In this document: positions 34,601-46,100 of the stretch, in pieces
How positions within the stretch are numbered: the first letter of the stretch is position 1
How the letters are laid out: every line of letters begins with the position of its first letter
Assembly: GCF_025602895.1 (NCBI RefSeq)
Contig: NW_026516215.1
Span: 434,001-498,000, forward strand
DNA length: 64,000 nucleotides
Reading direction: 5' to 3'
Source of the DNA: Polychytrium aggregatum
Taxonomy: Eukaryota > Chytridiomycota > Chytridiomycetes > Polychytriales
Notes under the pieces: generated by a model
What the model saw: only the letters and a program-made list of their open reading frames with translations
What the model was told of the DNA's origin: nothing
Database searches by the model: none
Made by a program: the position numbers and the translations under genes

Positions 34601-36869
34601 GGATTGGCAAACGCCGGCTGTCGGGGTGTCGCTCGACTTCCTACAATGCGAGAGGATGACCACAGTTAAAGCTAAAGCACAGCTACACATGCCACATTCA
34701 TCAGGACATGTGAACACCATGTGAAACAGCTATGGGAGAGAGTTTCTGTTCTAGATGTGAAGCAGGTTGACCAGCGGGTCGGCGGTCGCGCTGGGACGGC
34801 AGACTCATATCCTTTGATATGTACCTGAAGCAGCTTGGCGAAATCGGGGTTCTGGGCAATCTCAACGTCGAGGGTGTTTTTGGCATAGACCTGCTTGGCG
34901 CCATATTCGACAAAATGAGAGAACTCGTTGACCACGCCCAGGAATATATCGCCAATCTTGGAAACGATGTAGTTTTCGCTTTGGCGAGCCAAGAGCTGCC
35001 GACACAGCTTGGAGTTGATTGCATGGATTTGGCCAATGTTCAAGAAGACTTCTTTGACAAAGTCGTCGCGCCGTGTGTCCGGGACAATATCCGATTCCTT
35101 CAGTCGCTTGACATAGAGCTTCCCACCAAGAATGTCGAAAGGGGAGGTGAGCAGGCTACCCAGCATGCTCAATGTCCATATCAAACCACTATCTGGGGGA
35201 AATGAAGCCAAGGCAGAGGAGCAGTCGACAAAGAGCCTACATTCTGCACCAGCGCCAGGTCCGCAACAAACTCTTGCTCAGTGTGGATGATTTCATAGAT
35301 AATCTCTTGCCGCTTCCGCTCCTTGTCCGAGGTCGAAGCCAAGACTTCCTCAGGCACAACGGCAGACCATAGCTGATTCAGTTCCATCGTGGGGCAAGTT
35401 CAAGTCCGAACCAAGGCAGGGAGGGCACCGACATTCCAGGGATTGAGTCGATATGCCGCACAGGAGGGGTTAGCCGCCACAATAAGCCCAACCGACAGCG
35501 TTCATTGCATTGGCGACATCAACAAAAACAGACACAGTCGACGAGCATGTAGTCCTTCGTTCAAGCCAAGCAGCCGCAACAGAAAGCGAACCTTGTTGTG
35601 ATTCGAGCTTCCGCGATGGAGCTGCGTGACTTGGTTGCTGACTCGAGTTTGCTGCTCCAGGCGCCGCGGGCAGGCGATGCTGTAGCATAGTTTCTCGCGG
35701 GTACATGTGGGCGAGTAGCAATCCGTGAGGAGAGTGAACACTCCAACGGGAGTATCGTCGGTGAAGTTGAGAGACAGTGGGGTTGGCTCGTTGTTTGGCG
35801 AGGCTGAATCGATGCCGTCGGCCTCGAGCATGTTGATTTCGCTATGGGCCGTGATGCCTCGGGCAAGGCGGATCGATGAGATCGAGACACTGAACTGGTA
35901 CAGTTCGTGCGGCGAGTCGCGCAAACGGTGGTTGTAGTGGACATCGTGGAAGAACTTTTGGGACTCAAGAGCTCGGCCGATGAGGATGGCGAGATTCCGA
36001 TCGGTAGTTTTGATAATGTATGCCAGAGTATCCTAGGACGGTAGAAGAACAAGCAAAAGACATGAGGCGGGGAGGAACCGACGCCAAGTGAGTCGGTTTG
36101 TTGCTGGGTTGTCGACGATGGGACCGCGGAGGTGGGCCTTGGGCTTGAGCGGCAAGGGGGGCAACATGCCAAACGAGAGTTCCACCAGAGGCACTCGGCT
36201 TTATGGCACCCCGCTTGGAGCCTGCATGGCTTTGGCGGCTCTGGCTGGCTGTCGGATGGACGAATGAAGAGGCCCAAGGCACACCATCGCCGAGGCGCCG
36301 ACAGGGGCCCCGAAACAGCATGCATGGGTGAAGGAATAGCCACACGCATACCACAGCTTCGGCCCCGGTGAACGAGTCCTTATACTCCAACGAGTCCTTG
36401 ACATGGGTATCGAGCCGGAGGATGGCCCGAAAGGCCATCGCAACCTGCGAGAGGATGGCCGTGTAGATGACCGGCAGATTCAATGCCTCATATGGGGTCG
36501 CTGAAGCGCTGCCCCTGGCGCCCCTCCGATAGCTGCTGGCCGAAACCGAATCTCGGGTGACGGCGGACTCTGTGGACCGGCTTCGGGCGCGGAAGCTTTC
36601 CTTCCTTCGCTCGAGCTCTGGTCGACAAACGAGCATACATCCGTCATAATTGAAGCAGGCCGGGGTCGAGATAGACGACAGCGAGCAGGGAATGCACAGA
36701 TAAGCGAGCAAATGGGTAAGCATGTCTCGCAATGGCGTTGGAGCACCCTCGCCTTTCGCTGCGAGGGTGCGCGGCTGGCCGGGCTGCAACCAGTCCCGGC
36801 AGATGAACGACGACACTGAAGAGCGGACGGGATCCAGGTGAACGATACTGTACGTCCTTCAGACATCAT
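31670..36869 (-). CDS. Rom2-like Rho1 GDP-GTP exchange factor (DEP-DH-PH-CNH)
   Basis: Multi-exon reverse gene. The N-terminal exons contain a Ser/Arg-rich segment, then LNLPVIYTAILSQVAMAF and the DEP domain (DTLAYIIKTTDRNLAILIGR, about 36030-35940). Next is YSIACPRRLEQQTRVSNQ, typical of Rom1/2. The DH domain starts in exon about 35390-35230 (RQEIIYEIIHTEQEFVADL) and runs through 35130-34830 and 34640-34370 (PVTRMGRYPLLLENVLKYT). PH follows (about 34180-34010, IFLFDHCLLLTKV; and about 33840-33550). The CNH domain covers about 33540-31670, ending PYVLAFDPTFIEVRHVDTG. These proteins activate Rho1 at the plasma membrane for cell-wall synthesis. The first exon and start codon are uncertain (candidate ATG at 36869 or a later one); inner exon edges are approximate. 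Confidence 0.85.
32698..32772 (+). repeat. 19-base tandem repeat in Rom2-like intron
   Basis: Three to four imperfect copies of TGCGGGTCGCACATATTGC lie in an intron of the Rom2-like gene. Confidence 0.8.
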
Positions 36870-37938
36870 CTTGGCGGCGGTGGAGGATGGTTGTGGAGGC
36901 AGACGCTGGGCGGGAGTTGGACGGCAAGGTGAGATGGACCGCGAATGCTCTCAACCAGGGCGGCAGGAGTGCTGCAAGCGGATGTGATCGCAGGGGGGGG
37001 GATCTGGAAGGAGACAAAGGAGGATCGCCGGGAAAGCGGATGTCGCTGGTGGAGTGCGTCGACTGCCCCCTCCTCGCTGATTGGATATGGGGTCGTGGCA
37101 GACGATGCTCACCAAGAGGGTCTTGGCTCTGGCTCTGGCTCTGGATCTGGACCTGGATTGCTCAGGAGAAGTCGGAGGAGAGGGGACAAGCGAACAGACC
37201 AGCCCGGTCTGTCGATACGGGCAACTTCACGCCGAATGGGCAGCCCCGCGCGCCAGAGAAACAGGGCTGGTTCGGCGATGCCCGGACCAATTGCTGCCGA
37301 GCCCGGCCGTGCTGAGCAGCGGCAGCGGCAGATGCTCGCGGGGCAAAGGCGACGGCGGGTGCGTGCTGAGCGTCGTGTGGATAACTAATGGTGAACTCGT
37401 TATGAAACGGGACGCCTCGACGCACGGATGATATGTGGTTTGTGTTGAATGGTGTCGATTGATCATCGTTGAATGATATCGATTGATCATTTGGCTGAAG
37501 GACATCGATCAGCGTTCGCGCTGTTGCGATGGACTCGGCCGATGAGATGGCGACCACAGTCATGGACTCCGTGAGACAGACCCGCTCGGTTGTTCTTGGC
37601 CGAGCGAGACATGATCCAAGGGCACTGTGTTTTGCCTGAAAGAAATGGTGCGGGCCATGCTGTAACGGTGACGGTGGCATGAATGGTTGTCGATGGCGAC
37701 ATAGACGCCTTGCGATGTCGGGATGACTGGGGCTGACATGGATACTGTCACAGTGCTTGTGCGAAGAGACGTTGCCCAGTGCGTCGGTCAACCGAATGCA
37801 TCGCATCATGTCTGGTCCCTGTTCCCAGAAGCCCCGCCGGGTGCCGCCAGAGCGGGGCATCCAGGGTGCTCGAGTCCTTGGCGGGCGACTATCGCATCCT
37901 GCATCTCTCGAGGCTGGCCCGATCAGCATCCCATCGCC
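36870..37938. other. Divergent spacer between the Rom2-like gene and FOR20
   Basis: About 1.07 kb holding both promoters. It includes a GGCTCT microrepeat (37123-37146), a G-run near 36994-37000 and a repeated TATCGATTGATCAT-like motif (about 37448-37490). No coding signal. Confidence 0.45.
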
Positions 37939-39115
37939 ATGAGCTCGTACGGCGAGTTGAAGGAAGGTGTGTAGCCCATGCCAGAAGCAACATTGGTTTG
38001 TGAGAATGCTGCGGGCAGACACCAGATCCGCACCCTGGGCTCGGTCAAATCCGTTGGATTCGGCTGCCTGCCGTGCGGTCTGATGTTCAGCCGACTCACT
38101 CAACACATTCAATGCACCCGACACCTGGCCCGATCCGCTCGGCCAACACCGTACTCGTCCTCTCACCTGCGTGTCGCTGGCCGTTACCGCTGCCGGTGGC
38201 ACCGGCCGCTGGCCTGGCTGGACCACAGCCTTAAAGGAGACGCTTGCCGCTCGGGGAATCCTGGATGAGCTCAAGGCAAAAATCAGGGCCGAGGTCTTCC
38301 GGTCGCTGGAAGATGATGTGAGTATCATGGGCACCACGCGTGTGTCGACATGACAATCGGCCGCATCCTATGATCGACTGCATCATCCATGTGGCTGGTC
38401 TGACCCACAGCCGAAACTGCTTTCCCAGCTCCAGCCGCGACCAGCGCCGGCACATGAAACGCAGACGATCAACGGCCTGATCCGGGAGTATTTGGAGTGG
38501 AACGGATTCCGCCACTCGCTCTCGGTCTTTGAACTGGGTAGGATCTCCGTCTGCTATCGAGCCGAGCACTGATCGTCGGGCAAGAGGCGTGCAAGACCTT
38601 GCCTTCGTTGGGTTGGATGGCTGGAAGCAAAGCATGGGAGCTGAGCCTGCCCGTCGTGCACGCCGGAATCAGAGACCGGATCGGTCAACTCTGAGTCTCC
38701 AACCCGCGATCAGCTCTGTGAAGAGTTTGGACAAGATCCAGGTGTCTTCAACGACCCGAGCCGAAAGCACCGGTGAGCACTCGGGCTGGGCCGGACTGGG
38801 CTGGGTCGGATTGTGTGATGGTGCTGCTTTGATCCAACACCTCGCCAAGCCAAATGCAGTCGATCGATGGTTCTCCATGATCCTTGGACCGGCAGTTGGC
38901 ACAGTCATATGCACACAGCCAAATCGGACAGCTCGCACTCGCTCACTCGCAATATGCGCAGGCCATTGCTATACGACCTAGTCTACCAGAACTCCAAAGC
39001 TCCATTGACAGGCGCGAGAACACTCGAGACGAGATCCAAACTGCCAGGCCGAATCATGAGCGATGCGCCTGAGCCGCTCTCGCTGGATCACGATGTGTTT
39101 GAAGTGAGAAAATAA
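37939..39115 (+). CDS. CEP20: FOR20/CEP20 (FOPNL) centriole and basal-body protein
   Basis: Five exons close in phase: 37939-37966, 38229-38317, 38411-38537, 38673-38772 and 38905-39115 (TAA), giving about 184 residues (human 174). Splicing the 28-base first exon creates the start MSSYGELKEALKETL, collinear with the family's N-terminus. Then come KAKIRAEVFRSLEDD and the LisH motif INGLIREYLEWNGFRHSLSV, with RDQLCEEFG and PLLYDLVYQ further on. FOR20 acts at centriolar satellites and basal bodies and is needed for assembly of cilia. Its retention fits a fungus with flagellated zoospores. The C-terminal 40 residues diverge from animal proteins. Confidence 0.9.
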
Positions 39116-39657
39116 AGCTGGACAGCCCACAATCGCAACGGAGGCGCGCACTGTTGCAGCGCAACCCGATCCGTGACGATTCCACCGCAGTTTGTCGCTG
39201 TTCCATAAGCTGGCTTAGTGCCTGAACCTCATTCGTGTCCCGGGCGGCCGCGCCAGCCGACCGATCCCTTCGCTGGTCTCGCAATCCCATCGATGCTCGC
39301 AGAATGGTCGCTGGGGCGTCGTCGTATGATAGCAGGATCTTGTAATGGTGACGGAACTGACCCATCGACAAAACATTAGCATCGACGTCCGTTTCCAGTG
39401 TAAAAAGCATGCGCAGGATCGCAGCAGCGCGGCGAGTCAGTTGATTGTCGCATATGAGGATTGGTCGAATCGATTCGCGGACAAGCTTGTCCAGCGGCAG
39501 TCGTCGAGAGGGGCGTTGTCCGTGACGCCCTGGCTCCGCGTGGATCTTGGGGATTTGCTCCACAAAAGTGTATTGGGATATACTGTAGTGCCTATCCAAC
39601 AGCTGTTACATCACTTCGAGGTGGCTGTGGCGACTGGGCTCTGGAATGTGACCCTGC
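39116..39657. other. Convergent spacer between FOR20 and the COX7C-like gene
   Basis: Two genes converge here (stops at 39115 forward and 39658 reverse). Reverse frames stay open but lack any recognisable domain; I regard them as non-coding 3' regions. Confidence 0.4.
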
Positions 39658-40642
39658 TTACTGCTGAGCGGCAGCGAGCTTCTTCGCGGCAGCGGCAGCA
39701 CGGAGGGGGGCGCTGAGGTAAGAGACAGTAGTGAGGGTTAGATCCGCCCACCAACTCAGACCGGGCTTTCTGCCGCTCTGTTTCCGTGTCTACGATTGTC
39801 GCTATCGCACGTTCCCTCTCAATGCATTCGCCACGACCGGTGGCAAACGTTGAAACAAGCAGACTTACATGGCAAGCTCGACGGCTATAGAGCGGGAGGA
39901 AGGTCAAATACACATACGACAGGAATACGCTCGTCAGTTGCTGTTGGCATGATGCGGATGCAATTTCCACAGAGGTTTTGCACATGCACCGGCGCCCAGG
40001 AGATGCAGCGGCTGCTTACAGAAGAAAGGCAGGCCCAGGCCGACGATGGACAGAGTCCAGAAGACAGTGTTGAAGATGATGCGGTTCTTGAAGCCGAAGG
40101 GGAGGGTCTACAAACAGGTGATGGGGTTCAGTGAATTGCTCAAGGAATCGCTGGCTTTGCTGCAGATGACATGAGGGCAGGCCGCCTTGGGCATTGCGGA
40201 AATGAATCCTCTTGTATCGGAGTCGCTACGACCGATCGATTCTATTTGCTCTGTTGCGGCATTGACCGTCCCGCGTTGTTTTCGCAACTTGCGGGTCGCA
40301 AGCGGCCATGACCATCACCACCCCGCCGGCGGCAGGTCCTTGGCTGGCTGGCTGCAGCAGACGAGCAGCAGACGAGGAGACACTTACACCGCGGCGGACC
40401 CAGTTGACACCGCTGTTGAATGAGAAGGGCAGCAGGTCGGGGTTCAAGATGGATTTCGAAAGAGAGGCGAGCGATTAGCGGACGCGGCCCGAGCCCGAAT
40501 CCAGAGCGAGTCCGCAACAACCTGTCTCGGATGCGAATATGACGACGTACGTGAAGTGAATGGGGCCGAAGGGGGCGTTGGCGTGATCGGCGCCCCGTCT
40601 CAGCAGGGTCGACGCGCGGGCGAGGGCAGTCTTGGCGAACAT
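39658..40642 (-). CDS. Cytochrome c oxidase subunit VIIc-like (Cox8/COX7C family) protein
   Basis: Five tiny exons close in phase: 40642-40551, 40412-40388, 40107-40020, 39884-39869 and 39720-side exon 39712-39658 (TAA). The result is 91 residues. The N-terminus MFAKTALARASTLLRRG is a typical mitochondrial presequence. The mature part has HFTGVNWVRRGTLPFGFKNR, then one hydrophobic helix (FNTVFWTLSIVGLGLPFF). The LPF-x-N-R before the helix and G-x-PF at its end match COX7C/Cox8, a single-span inner-membrane subunit of complex IV. The Ala/Lys tail is not conserved. A 16-base exon (39869-39884) is notable. Assignment rests on motif layout, so moderate. Confidence 0.7.
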
Positions 40643-41294
40643 GGCGGACAGGCGATGAGGGACAGGAGAGGAGACGGAGCAGAGAGGAGCCGAAGGAAGC
40701 GACAGAAGGATTCGAGACGCCATCGGAAACGATTTTTTGCTTTTTTCTGAGAGCGCGGCGAGAAGCACGGCGGCGAGAAGAGAGCGCCGACAAAGGCACG
40801 GATGCGAGGGGCGAGAGCAGCCGAGAACGCCTGGCGAGACGACGCGGATGGCAGCACAGAACGCCGTGCGTGCACGGAACAGCCACTGGCGTGAGCCACG
40901 GTGTGTCATGTGGCTTAGCGGCGGGTCGAGCCGGATCGAGCTGGGTCGAGGGCCGGGTCGATCCGGAGCAAGCCGCAAGCGCGCAAAGGAGCAAGGCCGC
41001 GCAAGAGACAAGGCCGCTGCCACGTGAATTGGCTCATGGCCCGATCGACACCGCCGCGCCGACCACTCCACGTCCTGCCCGGTCAAGAGCAGACCTGTCC
41101 TTCCGGCTGCCATTTCAAATACCGCAGTCTCTCTCCCACCTGCTCGCTCGCCGGGCTGCTCCAAGATTGCTCCAAGATCGCCGGCTGCATCGCCGTCCTG
41201 AACAATCTCACATCGCCGTCCTGGACAATCTCATATCGCCAGCTCCACCCTCGGCTCGCTCTCGGCATCCAGAACCGCAGTCCCGGCCCTCCAA
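40643..41294. promoter_or_regulatory. Divergent promoter region, COX7C-like / FAD synthase
   Basis: This 652-base spacer lies between divergent start codons. It has GTCGAGC/GGTCGA repeats at about 40920-40960 and a repeated CATCGCCGTCCTG(A/G)ACAATCTCA unit at 41188-41233. No coding signal. Confidence 0.45.
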
Positions 41295-43076
41295 ATGAAT
41301 CCCTCGCCGACATCCGATTGCTGTCAAAGCCTGCCTCCCTTGCACCAGTACAGCAGGGCTCGCCAAGACATCCGCACGATCCTGGAGGCCGAGTTGCAGC
41401 TATCCCATCGCGTCCGTGAATCGCTCGACATCATCCGCGAAACATTCGAGCAGTTCGGGTATGCCTCAATCGAAATGGATAGTCGACCGGGCGCCGATCT
41501 CCAAATCGCACTCTGCCGCTGCGAGCGTCAAGAGGGATGCGGCGTGTATCGGCACTGCCTCTCGCTGCCATGTGCCGTTCGGCACTAGATCAGCTCGTTG
41601 TCAGCAGCCGTAATTGCATCGCTGACCCATTCACTTCCATCCTCTGACGCACTGCTGTGATCGCGCCTCCTGTCATCCGGGCGCCGGCCAACTGTCCATT
41701 GCGATGCGATCCATTGCATCGGCTGCTCGACATATGTGGGACTGGCTCCATCGACTCGATCCAACGGCATTGCTCCGCTTCCACAACCGACATCCGTGGC
41801 TCCGGCCTCCTCAGCGTCGAGCATGTGGCCCTCAGCTTCAACGGTGGCAAGGACTGCACCGTGATGCTGCATCTCGTCGCCGCTGTCCTCGCAGAGCAAC
41901 AACACAAGCACCCTGAATCATGGGCGCCCATCAAGACGCTGTATGTCACTCATCACTCGCCCTTTGGCGAGGTCGATGACTTTGTCGAGTTTGTCGCGAC
42001 AAGGTGAGAGTGCGCCGATATCAACAGACCTGGGCATATGCGGCTCCGTTTCCGTCGTTGCCGTTGGTGATGCTGATGCTGATGCTGATGCTGATGCTGA
42101 TGCTGATGCTGATGCTGATGCTGATGCTGATGCTGATGCTGATGCTGATGCTGATGCTGATGCTGATGCTGATGCTGATGCTGATGCTGATGCTGATGCT
42201 GATGCTGATGCTGATGCTGATGCTGATGCTGATGCTGATGCTGATGCTGATGCTGATGCTGTCCGCGAGATTGGCCATTCGAGCAAATCTACGGTGCTGC
42301 AGCTACCATACTGATCAGTCGGATGTGCCGCTATGCGATCGCCACTGGATCTGCGCCCCGGTTCCAGCTACTCGCTCGATATCATCCGCACCCCACCCCC
42401 GATGAAGCAGGGGCTGCAAGAGTTTCTTTCATCGGCTCCTCAAATCAAGGCTATCTTTATTGGAACACGGACAACCGATCCATTTTCGGGTATGCGGGCC
42501 AGCATCTCGTTGGGGTGAAGGAGTCAGCCAATTGAGCCGCTGTTGCAGCCCCGGCTGCAGTTGTGGGCTTGAGCTTTATGCTTGTTTGAACTTGCGGTAT
42601 ATCTTTTGTCGAGGATGCGTCCTGCTGCCCCCCGGCACTCACAGCCCCGGCTCCCGACATTGCCTCCATCTCTCTTGGATCTTTGTCCTGTCCCGATTCC
42701 ACCAGCCGACATCATGCCAATCCAGCCCACGGACGATGACTGGCCCAGGGTTATGAGGGCACATCCGATCCTGAACTGGGAATACGGCGATATCTGGGAT
42801 TTTTTGAAAATCGCCAACGTTCCGTACTGCTCGCTGTATGATCAAGGGTCAGTTGCGTCGGGCCGCACTTTCAGCCGTACTTTCAGCCGCACTGTCGCTC
42901 GGTCTCTCCTTACTTATGTGCCTTTGCGTTGCAGATATACCTCCCTTGGTGGCACCACTGACACCATCCCAAACCCCTGCCTTGCCAACCCGCTCCGGAG
43001 CTCCGGTTACGACGAGGCATTCCGACTCAAGGACTACTCCAAGGAGCGCGATGGGCGGGTCAAGCGAAAGACATAA
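41295..43076 (+). CDS. FAD1: FAD synthase (FMN adenylyltransferase, PAPS-reductase type)
   Basis: Five exons close in phase: 41295-41458, 41815-42003, 42368-42489, 42706-42847 and 42935-43076 (TAA), for about 252 residues. Motifs: [14 protein letters not shown] (nucleotide-binding loop created just after the first splice), [18 protein letters not shown], then [18 protein letters not shown] and [13 protein letters not shown] across the last splice. This is the fungal/animal FAD1 set, which transfers AMP from ATP to FMN. The second intron contains a 193-base hexanucleotide array. The gene converges on MEX67 with only about 56 bases between the two stops. Confidence 0.92.
42068..42260 (+). repeat. 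(GATGCT)32 hexanucleotide array in FAD1 intron 2
   Basis: About 32 uninterrupted units make up over half of the intron 42004-42367. All frames are open across it, which creates long spurious dipeptide-repeat frames. Confidence 0.97.
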
Positions 43077-43132
43077 TAGATTGCGGCGACATTCATCCCG
43101 CCTTTCCCACGTGCATTTTATGGACAACTGAA

Positions 43133-46100
43133 CTATGCCCGCCGCTGGGGCAGACGCTGATTGCCACAACTGAAATCGAGCCTAAGAGCGGAATTGCGCA
43201 TGGGATGCCGGACTATGTATGATACGATGAATGGGACGATCGGCCCTTGCGTGTTGATTTGATTTGATTTGGTTTGGTTTGGTTTGAACTGATCTGAATG
43301 CTGCCTGGTACGGTTTGCCTCGCTTGCGATGCACGAGCTGGGTGGAATTGAAATGCATCGCGGAAGGCCGCGACACGCAGGAATCCAAGTGGATACACAG
43401 GCGACGGCCTTATTGGATGTATGCATCCGATGGGATGTTGCTCTGGTGGAGATGAAGACAAGGATGAGGATAGATGGCGCCAGCAACAAGAAGAGAAAGA
43501 GGTGCGACAATGTTAGTGCTGGGATGGCGGCTGAAGGCAAGCGGCGAGACATGTCTTGAGCACTCGGTCGAGAACAGGTCACACCCACCTTGTGCCGATG
43601 GAATGCCTCCAGGGCCGTCGTCATCTGCCAGCCGCAGTCGCTGAGGCATTGTAGCGAGTAGGCATAGTTGAGGTGGGTCCTCGATGAGATTTCGTAGACC
43701 ATTTCGAGCTGCTGTGGGTTCTGTAAAGGCGGGTCCGGCGGGGCGCAGCGAAAGTGAGTATAGAGCAGGATCAGACGGAGGTCGAAACGGAAGATGCAGT
43801 CGATCGTGGCCAGGGGTTGTCGACACAGTTCTGCGCACAGCGGCACGAGTGCTTACGAGGTGGGCAAGCTCTGCAGGAACCGGGTTCTGGCCCTGACTCT
43901 GCATGGGCCCAGCCGGAGCCGAGTTTGGTGTTGATGTTTGCAGTGTTGGAGCCGGCTTTGGTGTCGTGGTCGTGTCGGCATAATCAGTTGCATTCGCCCA
44001 TGCTTTGTTGCCGGTGCAGCAGCGGACGACGAGGAGATCGTTGATGATGGCATAGGGCACGCCTGCTTGGTGAGGTCTGCCGACGTCGCGATGATGGATG
44101 AGTCAATGATGTCAAATACTGCGGGCTGGTCGCGGGAATCGTGGTGCCCCACAGGTGAGAGGTTGATGCAAAGTACAACAGGGTCGCCTGGGATATTCCC
44201 TCGCGCCCGCAGGTTGGCAATGAGATCGCCGCAGTATCGCTTACCTCGAGCCAGGAGTCGACGGAACGAGGTAAAGTGTCCGATCAAAACTCCTGTTTCT
44301 TCCAGCCTTGTTGTCTCTGGGGTTGACTGCACATCCAGTCGGTCGGCCGTGCAAATGGAGCGTTAGCCACGGAAACGAGTGGTCAGCCGTCCACCAGACC
44401 ATGTCCTCTTTCTGTAAACTCTGAGGGTGGGTGGGCATATCGAATCGAATCGACTTACTTTCGCAGAACTCGCCATGCACTTGGATGAACAGCATGGGCA
44501 CGCCATTGGGTCCAGCGATCTGGAAAGCATCCGCTACAAACTTGGATGTGTCGTCCAACGGATGGCGGGTGGCGGGTAGGGAGTTGAGGGCACACATGAT
44601 GCGTTCTGTGCCTTGATACAGCAGCGGGATGCGCTTGTCTGTTACGCGCAGATTCCGAGTTTGAAGGGTTCCCGAATGATTTGCAACAACATTGAGATTC
44701 ACGGGTCGATGGGCAGCAAGATATGATTAACGAGATGGGATCAATAGGATGCAACCGATGGCATGTGAGCAAGGGAATAGGAGCACAAGCGTGAGGGCTG
44801 CTGAGTGATCGCTGCGGGAGTAATGCGGGAGCAACGCAGGAGCTGCTCTGCGTACCTGTTGTTTTGCTTCGCTGCAGGTTGCGATTGAAGGTCCACCAAG
44901 TATCAAAGTACTCGGTGCCCGAGCCTCCAGCTCGGCTGCCGAAAGCCTTGGATGTTGGGGGATAGTGGTTGTTGACCGAGACCGAGAAGAGCGCATTGTT
45001 GTCGTAGACGTTCGATAGCTCGGACCGATGAGAGTCAAAGGCCGAGAAAAACCTGCAATGCGGCAGGATCAAGGGGGAGGCGGTGAAGGGTTTGATGAGT
45101 TTGTCGCCACACCACACTGGGCTCATCGGCGCCGGAACCGCATATCTCCGAGCGAAGAAAAGGCAACTGCGGTGAATCTAAGCGATCCACCAAAGCCTAC
45201 AACACATTCGGGCCACATACTTTGGCAGAAAGTCCTGGACCACATTCGATGTCCCAAGCGAATCCATGAAGCCCTTGCATGACTTGAAGGGCAGATCCGA
45301 CTCCATAGTGTCCTCCTCTCCGACGTCGAACCGAATCTCACCCACGAGCTGCTCGTTGTCGAGGAACTCGAGGCTCGGGAATATCTTTTTGATATCGCTG
45401 TCGGATATATCGCAGCGTTGCAGGTTAGCAGAGGAGACATACCGATGTCGAGCGCAGCGAGAGCACCCGTAGCCAAGCCCATGATACAAACCAGGCAATC
45501 TCCAGTCGGCTACCAGAACAGCGACTCGCCCATTGTCAATCGCATACCTCTTATATGTGAGATCTCCACCAGGCCGAGACAACAGCTTGTCCCGAATGGG
45601 GTTGCCAAGAAGAATCAGATGCTTGAGATTCCGCAGCTGGCTCCCAGGCAGCACATCGATGTTTTGATATGAGAATAGCTTGTTGTTCTGGAAGGACAGG
45701 TTGGCGAGATTCGGGAGCCGCGTTGGCAGTGTCGAGAACGGCTGCAGCGTTTTGATGTCATTTCCGGCCAGAGAGATTGACTCGACCTGCACATGTTTGA
45801 ATCAAATAAGCAGGGTTCAGCAGGGCTTGAGTTGCCGGAGGTTGCAGGGTGTAGCAGCAGCCGCTATCGGGACAGGAGCAGCAATGACATTTGAACGGCA
45901 CTATCGTCCGGGGGTGATGAATCAAGTGTCTCTGACCCCACATGTCTGCAAACCCACCTCTGGACAGATTTGCTCAAACAGTTTGCACAGCACAGGCCCC
46001 AACTTTGAGCTTTCGGACAGATCGGGCTGGCCGATGGCCTTGAGCTGATCGGTGATGTTGTCGAGGTTCAGGTAGCGGTTCGCCGAATCGTAGCGAGAGT

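Noticed and set aside
39054-39599. 181-codon reverse frame between FOR20 and COX7C-like gene
   Set aside because: No recognisable domain, overlaps the FOR20 terminal exon and lacks splice partners; treated as 3' flank.
41918-42405. Long Ala-Ser, Met-Leu, Asp-Ala and Ile-Ser repeat proteins on both strands
   Set aside because: Same reason: they read the (GATGCT)32 array in the FAD1 intron.
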